Shown in pieces: positions 8,019-13,712 of a DNA stretch of 17,260 bases. Position numbers and translations under genes: made by a program. This DNA comes from Acidobacteriota bacterium (GTDB taxonomy: Bacteria > Acidobacteriota > Terriglobia > Terriglobales > Acidobacteriaceae): the NCBI GenBank assembly GCA_021799405.1, contig JAJZAL010000102.1, positions 1 through 17,260 of the forward strand, given 5' to 3'. Within the stretch, counting starts at the first letter, position 1. Every line of letters starts with the position of its first letter. Below the pieces are notes generated by a model. It was not told where the DNA came from and ran no database searches. It saw only the letters and a program-made list of their open reading frames with translations.

Positions 8019-9473
8019 TTAATTGGCGCCGATCCTCTCGGCCACCATCTTCCACTGCCCACCGTCGTAAAACAGCAGGCCGAATGCATGCATCGCGGTT
8101 CCGCTTGCAATTGGTGACGTTCCCGATACGATGGTTTGCGGCTGCTGGAAGACCGTCACAGTGGGCGCATTGGTTAGTGTCTTAAATGCGCTCTGTTGCG
8201 GCAGAGTTAACGTAAAGCTCGTGGTTGCTCCGCTGCTGATCGACGCGCTTGCGGTTCCGGTAAGGCCCTCTGGTTCCAGCGCAATTTTAGATGCGGTGAT
8301 GCTGCCGGCCATCGCGCTGCCACCCATCATGCCTCCACCCATGCCGCCGCTCATCATGCCGCTGGAACTGATGGGCATGACGCTCTGGCCGGGATAAATG
8401 TGGTTTGCATCAAAGGTTGGCGTAAACGGCAGACCGGACATGTCGATTCCATCGTCATCGATGTCATATGTGGTGCTTCCGCTTAAGTCGATCGTGGCTC
8501 CCTCTGCGAAGTACGACGACATCATGCCTGCGCCGACCCCATTTTGCATCACCATGGTAAGCGATGGGGGGGATTGTCCGCTCACCGCGGTGATCATGCC
8601 ACCGCCCATCATGCCGCCCGATCCGATCATTGACTGCACCTTCGTCGCCAGAAGGGAACCATCCGATTGCAGGGTGGCATCCACGATGGCCAGCATTCCA
8701 CTGCTCATCGAACTCATCGAGGTGCCGTCAAAGACGGTGGACGGGTTCGTCTCAAAGGTGAAGTTCTGTGCCGCCTGCATTGAAGACATGGTGAAGGAGC
8801 TGCCCGATACGCTGGAGACCGACCCCATCATCTGCTGGATGCCGCCATCCTCAAAATCCATCGGATTGCCTGATCCCTGTGTGCCGGAAGTCACGTGAAA
8901 GACAGGGTTCATGGTGAGACTTCCGTTTGAGCCGCTCGTGACGGAACTCGCAAGATCGAGGTCAAAGCCCATCGCCATGGGCGTCGAGCCGACCGTAATC
9001 GGGCTGCTGAAGTTCACCGTACCCGTCATGGGACCGGGAATGGTCGCTTGTACCGGAGCCTTGGTCGTTGGATCCATATACATGACCGTGGCCGAGCCAA
9101 TCGTGACAGAGGCGCCTGTATAGGTTCCCTGCGGTACGTTGATCATCGCTAACGGCTGCATCGTGCCCATCAGATGCATCATCTCCGTGGGCACCGAGGT
9201 TGAGACAACGGTTGCCGAACCGTTGTTTCCAGTCAGTGACATCGATGTGATGTTCATCGAGAAGGCCAACATCCAGTCGGCGGGCGAATCACCCATATTG
9301 ATCTGAACGGCCGTCTTCGTGGCGGAAGCGGGTGACGAGCTCGCTCCGGTACTGCCCGCGCTCGACCCTCCGCTGCATCCGCTGAGGACGGGCAGCAGAA
9401 GGACAGCGAGACAGGCGCTTGTGATCTTCAAGGCCGTTCGACGCGGAATGAATCCAAGTATTTGGGTGCTCAT
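8019..9473 (-). CDS. Met/Gly-rich lipoprotein with DUF4382/DUF5666-like segments
   Basis: A 484-residue secreted lipoprotein. The signal peptide has basic residues (PRRTALK), a hydrophobic stretch and the lipobox LSGC with Cys33. Residues about 53-190 (AVQINMGDSPADWMLAFSMNI and INVPQGTYTGASVTIGSA) resemble DUF4382. Residues about 212-285 and 290-345 look like DUF5666-type beta-strand repeats (GSVSSVSGSSFTM; MITAVSGQSPPSLTM). Two Met/Gly tracts stand out at 281-293 and 371-390 (GMMGGGM and GGMGGGMMGG); in total about 42 of 484 residues are Met. The frame is open to an ATG at 9560, but the ATG at 9473 is preferred. It has GGAG (9480-9483) at six bases, and the signal peptide begins there. Function is unknown; surface metal binding or sensing is possible but unproven. 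Confidence 0.82.
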   Translation of the reverse strand: MSTQILGFIPRRTALKITSACLAVLLLPVLSGCSGGSSAGSTGASSSPASATKTAVQINMGDSPADWMLAFSMNITSMSLTGNNGSATVVSTSVPTEMMHLMGTMQPLAMINVPQGTYTGASVTIGSATVMYMDPTTKAPVQATIPGPMTGTVNFSSPITVGSTPMAMGFDLDLASSVTSGSNGSLTMNPVFHVTSGTQGSGNPMDFEDGGIQQMMGSVSSVSGSSFTMSSMQAAQNFTFETNPSTVFDGTSMSSMSSGMLAIVDATLQSDGSLLATKVQSMIGSGGMMGGGMITAVSGQSPPSLTMVMQNGVGAGMMSSYFAEGATIDLSGSTTYDIDDDGIDMSGLPFTPTFDANHIYPGQSVMPISSSGMMSGGMGGGMMGGSAMAGSITASKIALEPEGLTGTASASISSGATTSFTLTLPQQSAFKTLTNAPTVTVFQQPQTIVSGTSPIASGTAMHAFGLLFYDGGQWKMVAERIGAN

Positions 9474-10005
9474 AGCATTCTCCAGGGGGAGCAGGAGAAG
9501 CATGGGTCCAGGCTCATTCGTCTTGCAGAAAACCTTGATCCAGCCGTCGAAATGCGCCATGCCGGTCCGCTCTGATATTTCTTTTCTCGCTTATTTTTGC
9601 CCCAGAGTCGGTGACGAGGATCACGAACCAGGCCAGCGGGAGATTTCCCGAAGAGGGGCCTCGAATAGCGGTCCACAACTCAGCCATCCCTTTCTTGCAC
9701 CATCGCGGCGCTCCTGAGTCCCTTGAGCAGCGAGAAAGGAAACCTTTCTTGGTAACCGCGGGGGGGGCGGCGAAAACGCTGCCTGAAAAACATCTGACGT
9801 GCCTCGGCGAGACGATGCGGGTCATGCCTGCACTGCTGGTGGCCGGCTCTGTTTCCCATTGCATAGAAAGGTGGGAGTACGTGCATACATCTTTGGTAAT
9901 GGATGCATGGCGAATTCAGTCCCAAAGAGCATGAAAGTCCTGCAGTTACGGTGTAAATTCGTCAAAAATTCCTATCCGGTACCTGGGGATGTTACGGAAA
10001 GGTGA

Positions 10006-10034
10006 TTGCAACGGTGGAAGCATTCGCTTACACT
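10006..10034 (+). promoter_or_regulatory. Candidate promoter of the exopolysaccharide locus
   Basis: TTGCAA (10006-10011), a 17-base spacer and TACACT (10029-10034), each four of six bases from the sigma-70 consensus. Start would be near 10041, giving an untranslated leader of about 310 bases before the NusG-like gene. Confidence 0.4.
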
Positions 10035-10106
10035 CAACCCGGTTGTCGAAAAGATCCCAAAGCCATTTCTGAAACAAGCTTCGGGACAGCCGTCCGACTC
10101 GAAGAG

Positions 10107-10114
10107 GGCGGTAG
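10107..10114 (+). promoter_or_regulatory. ops-like GGCGGTAG element in the leader
   Basis: The eight bases match the core of the ops pause element (GGCGGTAGC) through which RfaH, a NusG paralogue, is recruited in enterobacterial capsule and LPS operons. It lies on the coding strand within the predicted leader of a NusG-like gene. The wider JUMPstart sequence is not recognisable, and an 8-mer can occur by chance. Confidence 0.25.
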
Positions 10115-10268
10115 AACTTGCCTTTGTGTACGATACCTGGTGGCTGCCGTGTTGAGCTTCAGGGCAAGCAGCGTGCCAGGGAGCATCTGGGGAATCAGTA
10201 AAAATCGGCTTAGCCTGGAGATGGCTTGCTAAGTCAGCCTGGCGAAGCCATGCACAAAATACAGAAAA

Positions 10269-10290
10269 GTCCGCTAGCGCCGCCGCGGAC
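10269..10290 (+). promoter_or_regulatory. GC-rich leader hairpin
   Basis: Perfect 6-bp inverted repeat GTCCGC / GCGGAC with a 10-base loop, ending 62 bases before the NusG-like start codon. A second repeat, CTTAGC / GCTAAG (10209-10214 and 10228-10233), lies just upstream. Either could be a leader RNA structure read by the antiterminator; neither has a T-run. Confidence 0.3.
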
Positions 10291-10341
10291 GAGTGGCAAC
10301 GGATGTCATGGTGGCTGCGGTTTGCGGTGCGATCGCCCCGG

Positions 10342-10347
10342 AAGGAG
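10342..10347 (+). promoter_or_regulatory. Ribosome binding site that sets the NusG-like start
   Basis: AAGGAG five bases before the ATG at 10353. The upstream in-frame candidates (GTG at 10293, ATG at 10308) lack such a site. Confidence 0.75.
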
Positions 10348-10352
10348 TTTGC

Positions 10353-10925
10353 ATGATCGGTGAGACGCCATTGGGCTTATGTCGCTCATTTGTTCGGGAG
10401 GCGGATGTGGTTGCCGGAGTAACCCCTCGTGGCGCTGGCCGTCACTGGTACGCTGTCTTTACCGTTCCGCAAAATGAGAAGTCAGCCGTCAAGCATCTGG
10501 GTCTGCGCGAGGTCGAGTCGTTTCTTCCGACTTATGAAATGGTGAGGGTCTGGAAGAATCGCCAGCGCGTTCATCTCGTTCTACCCCTATTCCCTTCGTA
10601 CTTATTTGTGCGCATCAACAGCCGGGAAAGGTCGAAGGTTCTTGCATCTCCCGGCGTTCTGCGCATTGTGGGCAATAGCAGGGAACCGCTCCCGGTTCCG
10701 GATACAGCCATTGAGTTTCTCCGCTCGGATTTCTGTGCAAGAAAAGTCGAGCCCTATCATGAACTGGTTGTAGGCCAGAAGGTTCGAATCAAGAGCGGCG
10801 CAATGCAGGGTCTGGAGGGCGTCCTGGTCAGGAAGAACAATAACTTGCGATTTGTGCTGACTATCAACCTGATCAGTCAACATGCCGCGGTTGAAATCAG
10901 TGCCCAAAATCTGGAGCCGGTCTAG
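10353..10925 (+). CDS. NusG-paralogue transcription antiterminator (UpxY/RfaH/LoaP-like)
   Basis: A 190-residue protein with a NusG N-terminal domain at about 30-125 (RHWYAVFTVPQNEKSAVKHL, then FLPTYEMVRVWKNR and LVLPLFPSYLFVRI). A KOW domain follows at about 139-170 (VGQKVRIKSGAMQGLEGVLV). The basic-aromatic stretch VWKNRQRVHLVLPLFPSYLF is characteristic of the specialised paralogues that open polysaccharide operons, rather than of housekeeping NusG. Such proteins bind RNA polymerase and let it read through pauses or terminators in long biosynthetic operons. The first gene position, ahead of a TetR regulator, a glycosyltransferase and the Wzc/Wza export pair, supports that role here. About 30 N-terminal residues precede the NGN domain and look unstructured. 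The start is fixed by AAGGAG five bases upstream. Confidence 0.88.
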   Translation: MIGETPLGLCRSFVREADVVAGVTPRGAGRHWYAVFTVPQNEKSAVKHLGLREVESFLPTYEMVRVWKNRQRVHLVLPLFPSYLFVRINSRERSKVLASPGVLRIVGNSREPLPVPDTAIEFLRSDFCARKVEPYHELVVGQKVRIKSGAMQGLEGVLVRKNNNLRFVLTINLISQHAAVEISAQNLEPV

Positions 10926-11274
10926 GGCCGCGTTTGCATGATTGCGTAATCGGCCAACTGTAGCGCTGGACTCCAGACCGGCTGTCGCGCGGCCGTCCAC
11001 GCTCGCACGGGTTATAAGGCGATTACGAAATCACGAAGGCTGTGCTCTAGACATCCACGAAGCTCCATTGATTGAGTTTTCCGGATTGCTCGTTGCGCGG
11101 CGCCACGACGTAGCGGCGCCTTCTAGCACTGTTCTATCCAGGGAATCGACGAAAGCCCATTCCTGCGCTATCGCGGACTCTTTCTTCAACGCAGCGCATG
11201 AAATTTGATCCGCGCGACGGGCGCTGGCAGGGGAGATACTGCCTGACTTATCCCGCATCAAGACCGTGAGGTTC

Positions 11275-11312
11275 GCTAACACAAGCCAGGTTGCCGTCCT
11301 GGTCCTGTTAGC
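11275..11312 (+). promoter_or_regulatory. Compound hairpin upstream of the TetR gene
   Basis: Outer perfect 7-bp stem GCTAACA / TGTTAGC (11275-11281 with 11306-11312) encloses a perfect 5-bp inner stem CCAGG / CCTGG (11286-11290 with 11298-11302) and a 7-base loop. No T-run follows. It could terminate, pause or stabilise the NusG transcript. Confidence 0.4.
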
Positions 11313-11326
11313 CGGCCCCATCCGCC

Positions 11327-11358
11327 TTCCTGAACAGGAATCAATGCTCATGCATTGA
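11327..11358. promoter_or_regulatory. Two abutting inverted repeats, candidate TetR-family operators
   Basis: TTCCTG-AA-CAGGAA (11327-11340) directly adjoins TCAATGC-TCAT-GCATTGA (11341-11358). Both are perfect dyads of 14 and 18 bp. The second ends 11 bases before the ATG of the TetR-family gene, the usual place for an autoregulatory operator. Confidence 0.55.
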
Positions 11359-11369
11359 GAGTGTGAAAT

Positions 11370-12023
11370 ATGACTTTTTCATCCAAGAATTCCAAGCAAG
11401 CGACTAAGATTGTTCACGCGGCGGCGCAGTTGTTTGCGCGCCAGGGGTACCATGGCACTAGCACGCGCGAGATTGCTCGTGTTGCCGAGGTAAGCGAGAA
11501 CACGCTCTTCAGGCACTTTGAACATAAAGAAGACATCTTCTGGACCGCGCTGCGTTCTCGCCTGAGCGAACTGGAATTGCGCCGGGATTTATTGGATGGC
11601 ATTGAGGAGCACGCGAGTCCAGAGGTTATCCTGCCGCAGATTCTGGCCCAGTTTGTTGATATGGCGATTCTCAGGCCAGAGTTACTACGTCTGATCGCAG
11701 TTGCCTTTATCGAGCTCCACTGGAAGGCGGCAGCCGTTTGCCATGAACATCTTTCGCCGATCTTTACGACCGTCAACCATTACCTGGCCATCAACATCGA
11801 AAAGGGGAAACTGCGCAATCTTGACTCCTCACTCGTGACAGCGGCGCTGGCTGTGACGGTGATGGTGCATCCGGAATTTTCAAAACTGATCACAGGGGCG
11901 CCTCCACCCTATTCGGGAAGCAAGGACGCGATTCGCGCATACACTAAATTCTGGCTTGACGTACTGGTGCCATCGGAGATGGTTCGACCGCGGCCCAATA
12001 CGCAAATAGCCGACATGTCCTGA
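11370..12023 (+). CDS. TetR/AcrR-family transcriptional regulator
   Basis: A 217-residue regulator. The N-terminal DNA-binding domain is clear at about 8-55: TKIVHAAAQLFARQGYHGTSTREIARVAEVSENTLFRHFEHKEDIF, with the helix-turn-helix at about 29-50. The rest is an all-helical ligand/dimer domain that I cannot place in a subfamily, and the ligand is unknown. The region before the start is poor in Shine-Dalgarno character (only GAGAG 10 or more bases away). Two perfect inverted repeats lie immediately upstream and suggest autoregulation. The location between the antiterminator and the first glycosyltransferase suggests local control of polysaccharide synthesis, which is inference. It is separated by 163 bases from the next gene. 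Confidence 0.92.
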   Translation: MTFSSKNSKQATKIVHAAAQLFARQGYHGTSTREIARVAEVSENTLFRHFEHKEDIFWTALRSRLSELELRRDLLDGIEEHASPEVILPQILAQFVDMAILRPELLRLIAVAFIELHWKAAAVCHEHLSPIFTTVNHYLAINIEKGKLRNLDSSLVTAALAVTVMVHPEFSKLITGAPPPYSGSKDAIRAYTKFWLDVLVPSEMVRPRPNTQIADMS

Positions 12024-12133
12024 TGAGATTGAATGAGGTCGCCGTCTAAGAGCGATCTGTGCTTTCATGAGATACCGAGTTGGCTGATCCGCTGTGAATC
12101 GTATTGCGGAAGTTTCTGAAACGCTGCGAAACG

Positions 12134-12175
12134 CGGGCAGATTCTACCAGTCAACGTTCTATTAGAATTTGCCCG
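12134..12175 (+). promoter_or_regulatory. 13-bp stem-loop just before the glycosyltransferase start
   Basis: CGGGCAGATTCTA (12134-12146) pairs with TAGAATTTGCCCG (12163-12175) over all 13 positions, with one G-U pair as RNA and a 16-base loop. It ends 11 bases before the ATG at 12187 and three bases before the AGGA ribosome binding site (12179-12182). No T-run follows. It may control translation, act as a target for the antiterminator, or be a DNA operator. Confidence 0.5.
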
Positions 12176-12186
12176 AACAGGATTCC

Positions 12187-13419
12187 ATGCATCTGTTGCA
12201 CGTCATCGACACTTTCTCTCCGGTTGCAGGCGGGCCTCCGGAAGCGGTACGTCAGCTCATCAGGGCTGACCTTAAGCGTGGTGGCCAGGTTGAAGTTGTC
12301 TGCCTCGACAAGCCAGGTGAACCGTTTCTGAGCGATATTCCTTGTCCTGTGCATGCACTTGGCCAATCGTCGCTAGGGCGGTATGCATTTTCGCCACGCC
12401 TCTGGTATTGGCTGCATGAGAACGCATGCCGATTTGACGGCATCATCCTGAATGGTATCTGGACGTTTCCCGGAGTAGCCTTGTGGGCTGCAACGCGGGG
12501 CGAGGGAACACCGTATGGAGTGTTTACTCATGGCGCGCTGGATCCCTGGTTTAACCGGAAGTATCCGCTAAAGCACCTCAAGAAACTGCTTTATTGGCCG
12601 GTGCAGTATGCGGTTCTTCGTGATGCAGCGGCAGTCTTCTTTACGGCTGGGGCTGAGCGTGACTTAGCGAAGTCCAGCTTTTGGCCGAATGATTGGAATA
12701 GCGTCATTGTTCCTTACGGAATCATCGATAGCGGAGAGAGCGAAAAAGACTCTGCCCGGCAAATCGAAGCATTCTATCGTAGAATTCCGCAACTTCACGG
12801 TCGCCGGTACCTTTTGTTCCTGGCGCGCATTCATGAGAAGAAGGGTTGTGACTTGTTGCTCGAAGCTTTTGCGCAACTCGCTGCGTCAACGCCGGATGTG
12901 GACCTTGTGATGGCCGGACCTGACCAGATGGGAATGCAGGCTGGGTTGATCCGGCAAGCCGAACAGCACGGAATAGCAGCCAGGGTACATTGGCCGGGGC
13001 TTCTCAGTGGAGAGGTTAAGTGGGGAGCGCTACGGGCCTGTGATGCTTTCGTCCTACCATCTCACCAGGAGAACTTCGGCATTTCAGCGGTTGAAGCTCT
13101 CTCAGTCGGACGCCCCGTACTTATCAGCAACCAGGTTAATATCTGGCCGGAGATTGAGAGTTGCGGCGTGGGTCTGGTGGAGGAAGACTCGCTCGAAGGT
13201 ACAAGGCGCCTTTTGCGCCGATGGTTTGAATTGTCGCCGGCCGGGCGTGATGCGATGGCCGCCCGCGCGCGGCCTTGTTTTACCGCGCACTATACCATGA
13301 GCCGGGCAGTGGAGGCCGTCAATGAAGTCTTTGTCTCCTTGCTGCACCTCGCAAGGCGAGACAGCGTTCCGCGGCAGGCAGACGGGCAAAGCTCCCGGCC
13401 GGTCGAACACATTTCATAA
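12187..13419 (+). CDS. GT4-family glycosyltransferase
   Basis: A 410-residue retaining glycosyltransferase of the GT-B fold, predicted to add a sugar to a polysaccharide repeat unit on the cytoplasmic side of the membrane. The N-terminal domain opens with MHLLHVIDTFSPVAGGPPEAV, where the GG loop (15-16) is typical of GT4 acceptor domains. The C-terminal domain has RYLLFLARIHEKKGCDLLLEAF (207-228), VMAGPD (241-246) and the EX7E motif with Glu295 and Glu303 in HQENFGISAVEAL. Donor and acceptor sugars cannot be told from sequence. A TTG at 12169 would add six residues, but it lies inside the stem-loop and has no ribosome binding site. The ATG at 12187 has AGGA four bases upstream, so I prefer it. 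It is the only complete glycosyltransferase gene in the window. Confidence 0.9.
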   Translation: MHLLHVIDTFSPVAGGPPEAVRQLIRADLKRGGQVEVVCLDKPGEPFLSDIPCPVHALGQSSLGRYAFSPRLWYWLHENACRFDGIILNGIWTFPGVALWAATRGEGTPYGVFTHGALDPWFNRKYPLKHLKKLLYWPVQYAVLRDAAAVFFTAGAERDLAKSSFWPNDWNSVIVPYGIIDSGESEKDSARQIEAFYRRIPQLHGRRYLLFLARIHEKKGCDLLLEAFAQLAASTPDVDLVMAGPDQMGMQAGLIRQAEQHGIAARVHWPGLLSGEVKWGALRACDAFVLPSHQENFGISAVEALSVGRPVLISNQVNIWPEIESCGVGLVEEDSLEGTRRLLRRWFELSPAGRDAMAARARPCFTAHYTMSRAVEAVNEVFVSLLHLARRDSVPRQADGQSSRPVEHIS

Positions 13420-13712
13420 ATGCGAAGTTTCTTATTTAGTTACAGAGAAGACTTTCTCAGCACTCATTTCCCTGGATTTCGGTCATGTATACATGCGCTT
13501 CAGCCGTAGCGCGATTAAGCGGGCTGCCATACTGCAGTTGCAATGCGTCTGCGGAAACATCGGCCCGTCAGAGATAGAGTTTCGACGCCATGCTGGCCCC
13601 CTGGTTACGAAGGTACATAGAGGCCAATGTCCGAACGGTTTGAAGTGTATCTCAGGAGTTAGCACGGCAACCGCAGTTTGAACCGGAGCCAAGCACAGTT
13701 AGGAGTATGTAA
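13420..13712. other. Gap between the glycosyltransferase and Wzc-like genes
   Basis: No convincing gene in these 293 bases; the frames present overlap the neighbour or lack family features. It holds a perfect 12-bp palindrome, CATGTATACATG (13484-13495), and a weak 5-bp hairpin (13445-13458). A separate promoter for the export genes could lie here. Confidence 0.5.

Larger units (their letters stand above)
9474..10352. other. Non-coding region between the divergent lipoprotein and exopolysaccharide genes
   Basis: About 880 bases in which no reading frame looks like a real protein on either strand. The left part must hold the lipoprotein promoter, which I could not identify. It contains a 7-bp hairpin AGAAAGG-AAA-CCTTTCT (9733-9749), followed by a run of eight G. 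The right part (from about 10006) looks like the promoter and leader of the exopolysaccharide locus. An unrecognised structured RNA here cannot be excluded. Confidence 0.6.
10926..11369 (+). other. 444-base gap between the NusG-like and TetR genes
   Basis: No credible gene. It contains a direct repeat GCGGCGCC (11097-11104 and 11113-11120) whose self-complementary GGCGCC parts could pair. Further right are a compound hairpin at 11275-11312 and two adjoining inverted repeats at 11327-11358 just before the TetR start. The length and repeat content suggest a control region rather than decayed coding sequence. Confidence 0.55.

Noticed and set aside
8398..8898. Open frame of 166 codons on the + strand inside the lipoprotein gene
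   Set aside because: It is a shadow produced by the repetitive Met/Gly/Ser codons of the lipoprotein gene; no start signal or domain.
9514..9934. Overlapping frames of about 107-116 codons on both strands in the gap
   Set aside because: No ribosome binding sites, no recognisable domains, odd composition; treated as non-coding.
10020..10100. Possible c-di-GMP-I riboswitch (CAACCCGGTTG, then GATCCCAAAGCC)
   Set aside because: Only a loose likeness. The conserved GGCAAACC block and the GNRA loop/receptor pair of the GEMM motif are not found.
13322..13681. 119-codon + strand frame overlapping the glycosyltransferase end
   Set aside because: Overlaps the real gene by about 100 bases in another frame, no ribosome binding site, no family resemblance.
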